From assembly GCF_002285265.1 (NCBI RefSeq), contig NZ_NSJB01000004.1, forward strand, positions 107,377-171,376: 64,000 bases of DNA, written 5' to 3'. The notes beneath the pieces were generated by a model. The model was not told the origin of the DNA. It saw only the letters and a program-made list of their open reading frames with translations, and made no database searches. The position numbers were made by a program, and so were the translations under genes. How positions within the stretch are numbered: the first letter of the stretch is position 1; each line of letters starts with the position of its first letter. Shown here one piece after another: positions 9,145 to 18,392 of the stretch. This DNA comes from Vandammella animalimorsus. Its GTDB lineage: Bacteria > Pseudomonadota > Gammaproteobacteria > Burkholderiales > Burkholderiaceae_C.

Positions 9145-10368
9145 ATGCAAGCAAGCAAGCAGAGCGAAAACGCCGCCACGCCCGGGGTTTTGCACGGCGT
9201 GCGCGTCGTCGAGATGGGCCAGCTCATTGCCGGGCCGTTTTGTGGCAAGACGCTGGGCGATTTTGGCGCCGAGGTCATCAAGATCGAGCCGCCCGGCAGC
9301 GGCGACCCCTTGCGCAACTGGCGCTTGATCAAGGATGGCACCTCCGTCTGGTGGCAGGTGCAGTCGCGCAACAAGCGTTCGCTGGCGCTGGATCTGCGCC
9401 AGCGCGAGGGGCAGGACATCGCCCGCCGCCTGATTGCCGAGGCCGATGTGCTGATCGAGAACTTCCGCCCCGGCACGCTGGAGGGCTGGGGAATGTCGCC
9501 CGAGCAGCTGCACGCGCTCAACCCAGGGCTGGTGATTTTGCGCATCTCCGGCTACGGGCAAAGCGGGCCGTACCGCGACCGGCCAGGCTTTGGCGTGATC
9601 GGCGAATCCATGGGCGGGCTGCGCCAGCTCACGGGCGAGCCCGGCCGCGTGCCGGTGCGCTGCGGCATCTCCATCGGCGATACGCTGGCGGCGCTGCACG
9701 GCACCATTGGCGTGCTGCTGGCGCTCTACCACCACAAGGTCCATGGCGGCCCGGGCCAGGTCATCGACGTGGCGCTGCACGAGGCCGTGTTCAACTGCAT
9801 GGAAAGCCTGATCCCCGAATACAGCGCATTCGGCGCCGTGCGCGAGGCCGCCGGCAGCGCGCTGCCCGGCATTGCGCCATCGAACGCCTACCCCTGCCGC
9901 GATGGCTGGGTGCTGGTGGCCGGCAATGGCGACAGCATCTTCAAGCGCCTGATGCAGGCCATCGGCCGCAGCGATCTGGGCGAGGATGCGGCGCTGGCGC
10001 ACAACGCCGGGCGTGTGGCGCGCGTGGCCGAGATCGATGCCGCCATCGGCGCCTGGACGGCGCCGCGCAGTGTGGCCGAGGTCCTGCAGGCGCTGGAGGC
10101 CGCCCAGGTGCCCGCCGGCAAGGTCTACACCGCCCGCGACATTGCCGAAGACCCGCACTACCAGGCGCGCGGCATGCTGCTGGAGCAGACCACGCGCGAT
10201 GGCTATACGCTGACGGTGCCCGGCATCGTGCCCAAGCTCTCGGCCACGCCCGGCGGCATCCGCCACAGCGCCCCCAGGCTGGGCGACGACACCGACGCCG
10301 TGCTGCGCGAGCTGGGCCTGACGCCCCAGCAGTGCGCCGCGCTGCGGGAAAAAGGCATCGTGCAATAA
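9145..10368 (+). CDS. CaiB/BaiF family III CoA-transferase
   Basis: 407 residues from ATG 9145. The family III CoA-transferase fold is seen in GVRVVEMGQLIAGPFCGKTLGDFGA at the start, RNKRSLALDLR near 75-85, and GISIGDTLAALHG, where Asp179 is the expected catalytic residue that forms the acyl anhydride. The C-terminal HSAPRLGDDTD motif is also present. These enzymes move CoA between carboxylic acids (for example succinyl-CoA to another acid); the acceptor cannot be read from sequence. It is followed after 77 bp by a Bug-type binding protein, a very common pairing in Comamonadaceae that suggests uptake and activation of an organic acid. Confidence 0.9.
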   Translation: MQASKQSENAATPGVLHGVRVVEMGQLIAGPFCGKTLGDFGAEVIKIEPPGSGDPLRNWRLIKDGTSVWWQVQSRNKRSLALDLRQREGQDIARRLIAEADVLIENFRPGTLEGWGMSPEQLHALNPGLVILRISGYGQSGPYRDRPGFGVIGESMGGLRQLTGEPGRVPVRCGISIGDTLAALHGTIGVLLALYHHKVHGGPGQVIDVALHEAVFNCMESLIPEYSAFGAVREAAGSALPGIAPSNAYPCRDGWVLVAGNGDSIFKRLMQAIGRSDLGEDAALAHNAGRVARVAEIDAAIGAWTAPRSVAEVLQALEAAQVPAGKVYTARDIAEDPHYQARGMLLEQTTRDGYTLTVPGIVPKLSATPGGIRHSAPRLGDDTDAVLRELGLTPQQCAALREKGIVQ

Positions 10369-10445
10369 AAACATCGTCAACCACGCCGGGCGGCACACGC
10401 CCCGCGCCCCGACTTTTCCTATCCACCATCACAAGGAGACACCGC

Positions 10446-11435
10446 ATGATCTCTTGCACAACCACATCTGCCAGCCGCTGGCTGCTGGCTGGCGCCGCAC
10501 TGGGCCTGGCCACGCTGGGCCAGGCCTGGGCGCAGGACTATCCAGCACGACAAGCCATCACGCTGGTGGTGCCCGCCTCGCCCGGCGGTACCACCGATCT
10601 GGCCGGCCGCATGCTGGCCCAGCCGCTGGGCCAGGTATTGGGGCAGTCTGTCGTGGTAGACAACAAGGCCGGCGGCAGCGGCGCCATTGCCGCCAATCTG
10701 GTGCGCCGCGCAGCAGCCGATGGCTACACGCTGCTGATGCAGTACTCGGGCTTTCACGTCATCACCCCGCACGTGACCGCCGCGCCGCAGTGGCAGCAAA
10801 GCGACTTCATCCCCGTGACCAGCGTGCTGGCAGCGCCGCAAATCGTCGTGGTGCGCGCCGACCTGCCGGTCAAGAACCTGCAGGAGCTCATTGCCTATGC
10901 CAAGGCCAACCCGGGCAAGCTCAACTACGCCTCCTCGGGCAATGGCTCGCTGCAGCACGTCACCGGCGTGCAATTGGAGCAGCAGGCCGGCATCCAGATG
11001 GTGCATGTGCCCTACAAGGGCACGGGTCCGGCGCTGCAGGATCTGCTGGGCGGCCAGGTGGACCTGACTTTTGGCACGGCGCCGCCTTTCGTGCCCCATG
11101 TGCAATCGGGCCGCCTGCGCGTGCTGGCCGTCACCGGCAGCGAACGCCTGCCCAGCCTGCCCGATGCGCCCACCACGGCAGAGGCGGGCTACCCAGGCGT
11201 GAACGCCTCCTCCTGGTTTGGGGTGTTCGCGCCAGCGGGCACGCCCCAGCCCGTGATCGACAAACTGGCTGCCAGCATCGAACAGGTGGTCTCCGAGCCC
11301 GCCTTTGCACAAAGCGCCCTGCAGCAAGGGGCCAAGGCCGATTTCAGCGCCCCGGCCGCCTTTGCCAAGCGCGTGCAAAACGATTACGCCACTTGGGCCG
11401 GCATCGTCAAGTCGGCAGGCATCACGGCCCAATAA
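10446..11435 (+). CDS. Tripartite tricarboxylate transporter (Bug/TctC) substrate-binding protein
   Basis: 329 residues with a Sec signal peptide (WLLAGAALGLATLGQAWAQ, cleavage about residue 30) and AAGGAGA 8 bases before the ATG. Family motifs are present: YPARQAITLVVPASPGGTTD, VVVDNKAGGSGAIA, VPYKGTGPALQDLLGGQVDL and GVFAPAGTP. Bug proteins bind carboxylates or amides in the periplasm; many in Burkholderiales are orphans without TctAB, as here, where no membrane components are nearby. Co-directional with the CoA-transferase and followed by a strong terminator, so the two likely form one unit. Confidence 0.93.
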   Translation: MISCTTTSASRWLLAGAALGLATLGQAWAQDYPARQAITLVVPASPGGTTDLAGRMLAQPLGQVLGQSVVVDNKAGGSGAIAANLVRRAAADGYTLLMQYSGFHVITPHVTAAPQWQQSDFIPVTSVLAAPQIVVVRADLPVKNLQELIAYAKANPGKLNYASSGNGSLQHVTGVQLEQQAGIQMVHVPYKGTGPALQDLLGGQVDLTFGTAPPFVPHVQSGRLRVLAVTGSERLPSLPDAPTTAEAGYPGVNASSWFGVFAPAGTPQPVIDKLAASIEQVVSEPAFAQSALQQGAKADFSAPAAFAKRVQNDYATWAGIVKSAGITAQ

Positions 11436-11501
11436 CAACCAACGGTGACAGCAGCGGGGGCGCAGCCGGCACCCATGCCCCCACAAAGGCCAGTCCCTCC
11501 G

Positions 11502-11525
11502 CAATAGGGCAATAGGGCAATAGGA
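11502..11525. repeat. Three short tandem repeats of CAATAGGG
   Basis: An 8-base unit, CAATAGGG, occurs two and a half to three times in the gap after the Bug gene, before the terminator. Its purity suggests a slippage-prone tract; no function is visible. Confidence 0.6.
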
Positions 11526-11590
11526 CTGGTCGGTGTGCCGCCCCCACAGAAGCTGCCACTGCAACTGTGACCCGGCACAGCCCCCAAAAC

Positions 11591-11640
11591 GATGGCCTTG
11601 GGCACAACAGACGCGGCGCCCAAGGCCATCATTTTTTGTA
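11591..11640. terminator. Intrinsic terminator between convergent Bug gene and pilD
   Basis: A 13-bp perfect inverted repeat (GATGGCCTTGGGC at 11591-11603 and its complement at 11618-11630) is followed on the plus strand by ATTTTTTG. It closes the CoA-transferase/Bug unit and may also act on pilBCD transcripts from the other side. Confidence 0.85.
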
Positions 11641-11665
11641 GGCTACGGAGCCTGCAAGACGCCTC

Positions 11666-12544
11666 TCAGAAACCCATCAGCCCGTTCAGCCAACCATTCA
11701 CCCGCTCAGGCGTACACCACAAAACCAATAAGCCCGCGCCACCAAGGAAAGGGCCGTAAGGGATATAGCCGCCTTCGCGCAGGCCTTGACGCAATTTGAG
11801 CACCACGCCCACCACGGCCCCCAACAAGGACGAGGCCAACACAATGGGCAACACCGCCCCAGCCCCCAGCCAGGCGCCCAGGGCCGCCAGCAGCTTGAAG
11901 TCGCCGTGGCCCATCCCCTCTTTCTTGGTCACCAGCTTGAACAGCATGGCGATCGACCAAAGCGACAAATACCCCACGGCCGCCCCGAGCACCGACTGGC
12001 GCAGCGGCACGGCAATCAGCCCTGCCCAAGAGGCCATCAACCCCGCCCACAGCAAGGGCAGCGTCAGGGAGTCGGGCAGCAAGGTCGTGTCCCAGTCGAT
12101 CAGAATCAGGGCAATCAAGACCGCACAGAAAAGCGCCCAGGCCGCAGCCGTCCAGCTCACGCCCCACTGATGGCCGCAAAACGCAAACGCGGCCGCCGTC
12201 GCCAGCTCCACCAAGGGGTAGCGCATGCCAATCGGCGTTTTGCACGCCCTGCAACGCCCGCGCAGCAGCAGATAACTGAGCACCGGGACATTTTCCAGCG
12301 CAGAAACAGGGTGCCCGCAGGCCCGGCAGCGCGAACGTGGCGTCACCAGATTGAATGGCGTCGTATCCCCAGCGGCATCATCGGGCAGCCCGACCCCCTG
12401 CTCACGCAGAAAAGCCACGCTGTCATGCCGCCAGGCTCGCTGCAGCATGACAGGCAGCCGGTACACCACCACATTGAGAAAGCTGCCGATGAGCAGACCC
12501 GAGAGGGCAAAGATCAGCGTCGCCGCCCAGGCATCCAAAGCCAT
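11666..12544 (-). CDS. pilD: Prepilin peptidase / N-methyltransferase PilD
   Basis: 292 residues. It cleaves the leader of type IV prepilins and methylates the new N-terminus at the inner membrane. Two CxxC pairs (CRACGHPVS and CRACKTPIG) mark the cytoplasmic zinc-binding N-terminal domain. The aspartyl protease motifs are DWDTTLLPD and GMGHGDFKLLAALGAWLG. About eight transmembrane segments follow. The ATG at 12544 shares one base with the pilC stop (TGATG), so translation is coupled. Usually coaE follows pilD; here coaE is 14 kb away. Confidence 0.95.
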   Translation of the reverse strand: MALDAWAATLIFALSGLLIGSFLNVVVYRLPVMLQRAWRHDSVAFLREQGVGLPDDAAGDTTPFNLVTPRSRCRACGHPVSALENVPVLSYLLLRGRCRACKTPIGMRYPLVELATAAAFAFCGHQWGVSWTAAAWALFCAVLIALILIDWDTTLLPDSLTLPLLWAGLMASWAGLIAVPLRQSVLGAAVGYLSLWSIAMLFKLVTKKEGMGHGDFKLLAALGAWLGAGAVLPIVLASSLLGAVVGVVLKLRQGLREGGYIPYGPFLGGAGLLVLWCTPERVNGWLNGLMGF

Positions 12545-13785
12545 CAAACCACCTGCCCCAGCTTGAAGATCGGCAAGTACATGGCCACCACAATGCCACC
12601 AATCAATGTACCCAACACCACGATGATGATGGGCTCCATCAAGGAGGACAGACCCTCCACCTTGGCGTCCACCTCGGCCTCGTAATAATCGGCCGCCTTG
12701 GACAGCATGTGATCCAGCGAACCCGATTCCTCGCCAATGGCCGTCATTTGCAGCACCATGGATGGGAACACATTGGCGCTGGTCATCGCCGCCGTGAGGC
12801 TGGTGCCGGTGGCCACCTCTTTTTGAATCTCTTCCGTGGCCTTGCGGTACACATAATTGCCCGATGCCCCGCCCACAGCATCGAGCGACTCCACCAGCGG
12901 CACCCCGGCCGCAAACATGGTGGAGAGTGTGCGCGTCCAGCGCGCAATGCTGGACATGTTCACCAACTCACCAAAAATCGGCAGTTTCAGCAAAGTGCGA
13001 TCGACGAATATCTGCACTTTCTCATTGCGGCGCCAGGCCTGGTAGGCGAAATAGCCCCCAGCTCCAAGGACGATAGCAATTAGCCAAAACCATTTCACGA
13101 TGAAGTCACTCATCCCCATGACCATCAAGGTAGGCGCTGGCAAATCTGCTCCAAAGCTAGAAAACACCTCCTTAAAGGCCGGGATCACCCAAATCATGAT
13201 CACTGTCAACACCACCGCAGCAACCACCAGCACTGCAATGGGATACATCAGCGCTGACTTGATCTTTGACTTAAGGGCTTCAATCTTCTCCATGTAGGTG
13301 GCCAAGCGGTCCAACAGATCTTCCAGAATACCTGCGGCCTCACCCGCCTCAACCAAGTTGCAGTAGAGATTATCAAAATACAGTGGGTATTTTCGGAATG
13401 CCGCACTCAAGGGACTGCCGCTTTCCACATCGGCCTTGATGTTGTTGAGCAAACGGGTGACATTGGGGTTGGGGTTGCCTCGCGCCACGATATCGAACGA
13501 CTGCAGCAATGGCACGCCAGCGCGCATCATGGTGGCCAATTGGCGCGTAAAGACGGCAATATCACGGCCCTTGATCTTTTTGCCGGATTTCATGCGGCGC
13601 TTCTTGATCTTGGTCGCGAAAATCCCTTGGCGGCGCAGGCTGGCCCGCACCTGGTTCTCGCCCGCGGCCATCATTTCCCCACGCACTACGCGGGCGTTGC
13701 GATCCTTGCCTTCCCATTCATAAAGAAATGACTTGGTGGCGCTTTTGGTTTTGCCTTTGCTTGCAGCCGCAGTAGTGGTTGCCAT
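12544..13785 (-). CDS. pilC: Type IV pilus inner-membrane platform protein PilC
   Basis: 413 residues with two T2SSF domains, each a helical bundle ending in transmembrane segments (around 180-210 and 235-250, then a final one at 385-405). The N-terminal FLYEWEGKDRNARVVRGEM motif and the repeated GVPLLQSF / GVPLVESLD motifs are typical. PilC is the membrane platform on which the PilB motor acts to extend pili. It sits 30 bases downstream of pilB and overlaps pilD by one base. Confidence 0.97.
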   Translation of the reverse strand: MATTTAAASKGKTKSATKSFLYEWEGKDRNARVVRGEMMAAGENQVRASLRRQGIFATKIKKRRMKSGKKIKGRDIAVFTRQLATMMRAGVPLLQSFDIVARGNPNPNVTRLLNNIKADVESGSPLSAAFRKYPLYFDNLYCNLVEAGEAAGILEDLLDRLATYMEKIEALKSKIKSALMYPIAVLVVAAVVLTVIMIWVIPAFKEVFSSFGADLPAPTLMVMGMSDFIVKWFWLIAIVLGAGGYFAYQAWRRNEKVQIFVDRTLLKLPIFGELVNMSSIARWTRTLSTMFAAGVPLVESLDAVGGASGNYVYRKATEEIQKEVATGTSLTAAMTSANVFPSMVLQMTAIGEESGSLDHMLSKAADYYEAEVDAKVEGLSSLMEPIIIVVLGTLIGGIVVAMYLPIFKLGQVV

Positions 13786-13815
13786 GATTTCTAGCCCTCG
13801 TTGTTATGCAGAGAA

Positions 13816-15546
13816 TTATTCATTGGTCACAGCCAGCACTTCTTCCAGAGAAGTCACGCCCAGCTTGACTTTTTGCAGCCCGGACTGGCGCAGTGTGCGC
13901 ACGCCTTCTTTTTCTGCCTGCTCCTGAATTTCGATGGCAGAGCCGTCGTTGAGGATGATGCGCTGGATCTCCTCACTGATGGGCATCACCTGATAAATAC
14001 CCACCCGCCCCTTGTAGCCGTTGTTGCACGCCGAGCAGCCCACCGGCTTGTAAGGCACCCAGGAGCCGTCGAGATCGTCGTAATTGAAACCGGCATCAAT
14101 CAAGGCATCCACCGGGATATCGGTCTCTTCCTTGCACTGATTGCACAGGCGACGCGCCAGGCGCTGCGCAGTGATCAGAATCACGCTGGATGCGATATTG
14201 AAGGGGGCAATGCCCATGTTGCGCAAGCGCGTCAATGTGGTCGGGGCATCGTTGGTGTGCAGCGTGGACAAGACCAAGTGCCCGGTTTGGGCGGCCTTGA
14301 TGGCGATGTCCGCCGTTTCCAGGTCACGAATCTCACCGACCATGATGATGTCGGGATCTTGGCGCAAAAACGATTTCAGGGCCGCCGCAAACGTCAAACC
14401 AGCCTTTTCATTGACGTTGACCTGATTCACGCCAGGCAGGTTGATTTCCGAGGGGTCTTCCGCCGTCGAGATATTCACCCCTGGCTTGTTCAACAGGTTC
14501 AGGCAGGTGTACAGGGACACCGTTTTACCCGAGCCAGTTGGCCCGGTCACCAGCACCATGCCATAGGGCCGCTCGATGGCCGTAAGCAGGCGCTCCTTTT
14601 CGATCGGCTCGTAGCCCAGCGCATCGATGCCGATTTTGGCGTTGCTGGAGTCCAGAATACGAATGACGATTTTCTCGCCAAACAGTGTGGGCAAGGTACT
14701 GACACGAAAATCGATGGATTTGCCACCGATGCGCATTTTGGTTCGGCCATCCTGCGGAATGCGCTTTTCTGCAATGTCCAGCCGTGAAATCACCTTGATC
14801 CGCGATGCCAGGCGCTCCTTGATGGCAACAGGCGGCGCAGCATATTCACGCAGCTCGCCGTCAATGCGAAAGCGCACACGGTAATTGAATTCATACGGCT
14901 CGAAATGCAGATCCGAAGCCCCCAGACGGTAGGCATCGATGATCATTTTGTGCAGAAACCGTACGACAGGAGCGTCCTCTGCGTCACTGGCAGCATCACC
15001 CGCCCCGTCTTCCGCCACTTCTTCAACAGCACCATCGAGCTCATCGAACTGGAAGTCCGAAGATTGGCCATCCAGTGCGTTGGCCTTGGCCAGCTCATCG
15101 AGCAAGGCTGCGACCTTGTCGTGCGCGGCCACCAGCCATTCGATGGAGGCCTGGGTGGCAAATTTGAGCTTTTCCGCCGTATCGCGATTGCTGGGGTCGG
15201 CGCTGGCGACGATCAGCCGATTCTGGCGCTTGCCCAGCACAATCACTTTGTAGGACAGGCACAGCTTCAAATCCAGCAGATCGGCCGGCAGTCGCATGGC
15301 ATCGACGGCGCCCAGATCAATATAGGGCACGGCAAAAACATCCGAAATGGTTTTTGCCGCCTGGGTGGCTGACAGAACGTTGCCTTCGACCAGTGCACTG
15401 AGAAAGTCACGCCCTTCGTTGCGGGCACGCTGCAGTGTGGTATCCACCTGCTCCTGCGTCAGCTGCTTGGCAACCAGAAACGCCCTTGCAACGCTGGGCA
15501 CGACCAGTTCGGCAGTGGCTTTTTTGGTGAGGTCTTCAGTGGCCAT
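13816..15546 (-). CDS. pilB: Type IV pilus extension ATPase PilB
   Basis: 576 residues. The N-terminal MshEN domain spans about 1-150, the ATPase core the second half. Walker A is [12 protein letters not shown], the Asp box is near STAEDPSEINLPGVNQ, Walker B is IIMVGEIRDLETA, and the His box follows at TGHLVLSTLHTNDA. A four-cysteine zinc motif (CNQC ... CSACNNGYKGR) is present. PilB hydrolyses ATP to drive pilin polymerisation in the cytoplasm. First gene of the pilBCD unit; its promoter should lie in the 288-bp divergent gap with the M23 gene, which is AT-rich around 15660-15710. Confidence 0.97.
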   Translation of the reverse strand: MATEDLTKKATAELVVPSVARAFLVAKQLTQEQVDTTLQRARNEGRDFLSALVEGNVLSATQAAKTISDVFAVPYIDLGAVDAMRLPADLLDLKLCLSYKVIVLGKRQNRLIVASADPSNRDTAEKLKFATQASIEWLVAAHDKVAALLDELAKANALDGQSSDFQFDELDGAVEEVAEDGAGDAASDAEDAPVVRFLHKMIIDAYRLGASDLHFEPYEFNYRVRFRIDGELREYAAPPVAIKERLASRIKVISRLDIAEKRIPQDGRTKMRIGGKSIDFRVSTLPTLFGEKIVIRILDSSNAKIGIDALGYEPIEKERLLTAIERPYGMVLVTGPTGSGKTVSLYTCLNLLNKPGVNISTAEDPSEINLPGVNQVNVNEKAGLTFAAALKSFLRQDPDIIMVGEIRDLETADIAIKAAQTGHLVLSTLHTNDAPTTLTRLRNMGIAPFNIASSVILITAQRLARRLCNQCKEETDIPVDALIDAGFNYDDLDGSWVPYKPVGCSACNNGYKGRVGIYQVMPISEEIQRIILNDGSAIEIQEQAEKEGVRTLRQSGLQKVKLGVTSLEEVLAVTNE

Positions 15547-15834
15547 TTGTCAGCGACACGGTGTGGGGTTTCAAAATGAAAATGCGGCAGCAGCGAGCAG
15601 ATCGGTCTGTGCAGTGTATCGGATTTCCGTACAAGTGGTTACGTTTGCCCCAGGGTAATCCCCAGCAAACGTTAACTATTCTTATCCTGTTGTTTTTTCA
15701 GCAGATTTGCGGGCATGCTCGCCAGGCAGGCGACATGGGCATGTTCTGCGCTTTCAGCTCGCGCAGCGCAGGCGATGGGCCTACACTGGCTGCCGCCAGC
15801 CAATCCCGGATAGTGCCCCTACCGACATCTGCCT

Positions 15835-16752
15835 ATGCCACCCATGCACCCTCCCTCCATATCGACCTCACGCCAGCTGCGCAAGACTGCGCCGGCCACG
15901 TCACGCCCGCACCGCTGGCTCACTGCCTGGCTGCTGGCCATGCCACTGCTGGGCGGCGCCACGCTGGCACAAACACCCCCCGCAGGCACAGGCGCCGGGG
16001 CGCTGCGCTTTCCCGCCAGCGTTCAGCAGGGCTCCATGGTGATCGGCCGCGTACTCGCTGGCAGCCATGTGCAATACCGGGGCCGGGTGCTGCGCACCAC
16101 CAGCTATGGCACGGTCGTGTTCGGCGTGGGCCGCAATGAGCCAGGCCCGGCGATTGTGCAGGTGCGCACTCCCGATGGCCGCCAGCTGACGGCCACAGTT
16201 CAGGTCACGGCGCGCGACTGGCCCACCGAATACGTCAAGGGGGTGCCGCCCAAAACGGCCAGCCCCAAAGGGGAACTTGCCGAGCGCATCAAGCGCGAGC
16301 AGGCCCAGGTCACCGCCGCGCGCCAGCGCGACGACGATCGCGCCGATTTTGCCCAGCCCTTCATCTGGCCCGTCAAGGGGCGCATCAGCGGGCGCTTTGG
16401 CAACGCGCGCGTCTACAACGGCATCCCCAGTGGCAGCGGCCACTCGGGCATGGACATCGCCGCCCCCACCGGCACACCGGTCAAAGCGCCCGCTGGCGGC
16501 ATCGTCACCTTTGCCAACCCCAATCTGTTCCTGACCGGCGGCACGCTGCTGATCGACCACGGCTTTGGCATCAGCTCCAATTTCCTGCACCTCTCGCGCA
16601 TCGACGTGCAGGTCGGCCAGCGCGTCGAACAAGGGCAGGTCATCGCCGCCGTCGGCGCCACCGGGCGCGCCACCGGGCCGCATCTGCACTGGGGCATGAA
16701 CTGGTTCGATGTGCGCCTGGATCCGCTGCTGGTGCTGGAGCGCAAGCCGTAA
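15835..16752 (+). CDS. M23 family metallopeptidase (LytM domain), secreted
   Basis: 305 residues. A signal peptide or anchor lies at about 27-46 (WLTAWLLAMPLLGGATLAQ). Residues about 55-130 form an N-terminal beta domain; the LytM domain covers about 170-300. Zinc ligands are visible: HSGMDIAAPTGTPV gives His and Asp, and GPHLHWGM gives the HxH motif, so it looks catalytically complete. Such enzymes cleave peptide cross-links in peptidoglycan in the periplasm. The stop overlaps the rimI start (TAATG). An alternative Met lies three codons downstream. Confidence 0.88.
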   Translation: MPPMHPPSISTSRQLRKTAPATSRPHRWLTAWLLAMPLLGGATLAQTPPAGTGAGALRFPASVQQGSMVIGRVLAGSHVQYRGRVLRTTSYGTVVFGVGRNEPGPAIVQVRTPDGRQLTATVQVTARDWPTEYVKGVPPKTASPKGELAERIKREQAQVTAARQRDDDRADFAQPFIWPVKGRISGRFGNARVYNGIPSGSGHSGMDIAAPTGTPVKAPAGGIVTFANPNLFLTGGTLLIDHGFGISSNFLHLSRIDVQVGQRVEQGQVIAAVGATGRATGPHLHWGMNWFDVRLDPLLVLERKP

Positions 16753-17276
16753 TGCCCCCTGCCAGCGCAGACCCCATGGCCACCCCCACTCCAGCGGCCG
16801 GCTGCCACTGGCGCGCCATGGCCCCGGACGATCTGGATACCGTGCTGCCCATCGAACAGGCCAGCCACAGCCACCCCTGGAGCCGAGGCAACTTCGCAGA
16901 CTCCATCGCCACAGGCTTTTACATGCCTTGCCTGTGGCAAGAGCAGCGCCTGCTGGGCTATCTGGTGGCCATGCCCGGGGTGGACGAGGCACACCTGCTC
17001 AACCTCACCGTCGCCCCGGCCTGCCGCGGCCTGGGCTTGGGCCGCCTGCTGCTGCAGGCGCTGGAGCTCTGGGCCCTGCGCCAGCGCGCCGCCCAGCTGT
17101 GGCTGGAAGTGCGGCAAGGCAACACCCGCGCCCAGGCCGTTTATGCGGCGGCGGGCTACCAGAGCATCGCTGTGCGCAAGCACTATTACCCGCTCGACGG
17201 CCAGCGGCGCGAGCACGCCATCGTGATGTGCAAATCCTTGGCCATGGCGCCAGCCCCTGCCGCCGAATGCGGTTAG
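16752..17276 (+). CDS. rimI: Ribosomal protein bS18 alanine N-acetyltransferase RimI
   Basis: 174 residues with the GNAT fold: LDTVLPIEQASHSHPWSRGNF at the start, the acetyl-CoA loop PACRGLGLGRLLLQ (the usual Q/RxxGxG/A), and VRQGNTRAQAVYAAAGYQ plus HYYPLDGQRREHAIVM near the end, all characteristic of RimI. It acetylates the N-terminal alanine of S18. Overlaps the upstream M23 gene by one base; in relatives tsaB usually stands in that upstream place. A later Met at 16776 is an alternative start. Confidence 0.9.
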   Translation: MPPASADPMATPTPAAGCHWRAMAPDDLDTVLPIEQASHSHPWSRGNFADSIATGFYMPCLWQEQRLLGYLVAMPGVDEAHLLNLTVAPACRGLGLGRLLLQALELWALRQRAAQLWLEVRQGNTRAQAVYAAAGYQSIAVRKHYYPLDGQRREHAIVMCKSLAMAPAPAAECG

Positions 17277-17345
17277 AGCGTGTTATGCACTTTGCCCCGC
17301 GCGCGAGTCGCAGCGCCGCACCTTTGAACGGGCTCTTACAATCGG
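17274..17345. repeat. Partial copy of the TA-flanked MITE end
   Basis: Overlaps the last codons of rimI and carries TAGAGCGTGTTATGCACTTT, identical to the terminal inverted repeat of the complete element at 23733-23895. The opposite end is not recognisable, so this is a truncated or decayed copy, or only the terminus. Confidence 0.6.
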
Positions 17346-17391
17346 CCGCCGTCTTTCGCCTCCCTGTTCACCCCCTTTTTTGCCCTTGGCC

Positions 17392-18237
17392 ATGCCCAGC
17401 CGCCCCGACAGCGCCAGCCCCCCCTGGCTGGATGCCCGACGCCACGCCATGCTGCAGGCCATGGGGGCAGATCCATGGTGGCTCGGGCCGCCCACGCATG
17501 CGCCCGCAACAGAGCGCATCCCGGCAAACGCCGTGCTGCGCGGCCCTGAGGGCATGCCCGCAGCCGCTGCTGAGCCGGCCATGGCCGCGCCGCCCGCGCC
17601 CAGTAGGCCCACGGTGCCGGCCAGCGCCCCTCATGGCGTGTCGCCCGCCCCCGCCCGCTCAGCCCGCCCCCCTCTTGCGCGGGCTGCCGCAGCGCCCCAA
17701 ACCCGGCCACCGGCCACAGCCCATGCCGCCGGCCCCCCCGGCGCCACGGTGCTCACGCCTGCCGCACCACTGTTCCCGCCTGAGGCCGGCCAGGCGGCCC
17801 ACGCCAGCTGCAACTGCCTGCTGGTCGTGGACGACTTGCGCCCGCTCGGGCCCGAGCACGATGCCGCGCTGACGCTGCTGCACAACATGGTGCGCGCCAT
17901 GGGCCTGGCGCACAGCCCGGGACTGTGGTGCAGCTGGGCGCAGCGCCCTGCGGGCGAGCCGCAGCCCCAGGGGCATCAGGATTGGTCCTTGCAGGCCTGG
18001 CTGGCGCAGCAGCGCCCGGCCGTCATCCTGGCCCTGGGCCTGAGCAGCGCCCAGCACCTGTTGGGCCAATCGCTGCCGCTGGGGGCGCTGCGCAAAACCC
18101 GGCACCAATTCGGCGGCACGGCATTGGTGGTCAGCTACAGCCCCGCCTACCTGCTGCGCGCCGCACACGCCAAGCGCGATGCCTGGCGCGACCTGCAAGG
18201 CGCCATGCAACTGCTGCAGGCGCAGGCGCCGGGCTAA
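17392..18237 (+). CDS. Uracil-DNA-glycosylase-like protein, probably inactive
   Basis: 281 residues from ATG 17392. Residues about 45-130 are a Pro/Ala-rich disordered stretch. The C-terminal half resembles family 4 uracil-DNA glycosylases: LLVVDDLRPLG, LLHNMVRAMGL, VILALGLSSAQHLLG, and SYSPAYLLRAAHAKRDAWRDL. In active members the last motif reads HPAYLLR with a catalytic His; here Ser250 takes its place. The GExPG motif and the four iron-sulphur cysteines are also absent (only three Cys, none in the usual pattern). Position after rimI matches the true UDG gene in related genera, so this is probably a degenerate orthologue kept open. Confidence 0.6.
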   Translation: MPSRPDSASPPWLDARRHAMLQAMGADPWWLGPPTHAPATERIPANAVLRGPEGMPAAAAEPAMAAPPAPSRPTVPASAPHGVSPAPARSARPPLARAAAAPQTRPPATAHAAGPPGATVLTPAAPLFPPEAGQAAHASCNCLLVVDDLRPLGPEHDAALTLLHNMVRAMGLAHSPGLWCSWAQRPAGEPQPQGHQDWSLQAWLAQQRPAVILALGLSSAQHLLGQSLPLGALRKTRHQFGGTALVVSYSPAYLLRAAHAKRDAWRDLQGAMQLLQAQAPG

Positions 18238-18392
18238 AACGCCAGCTCGCGCGCCTGCCGCCAATGTCATAATCGCGCGCTGTTGCGCAACGGCTCCTGG
18301 GCTGAGTTTGAGAGGACAGGCTCTGAAAGCCCCACCCCAGCCACCACCTTCGCCCCTTCCCGCAACCCGTCACGCCGCAATGGAGCGCCCCG

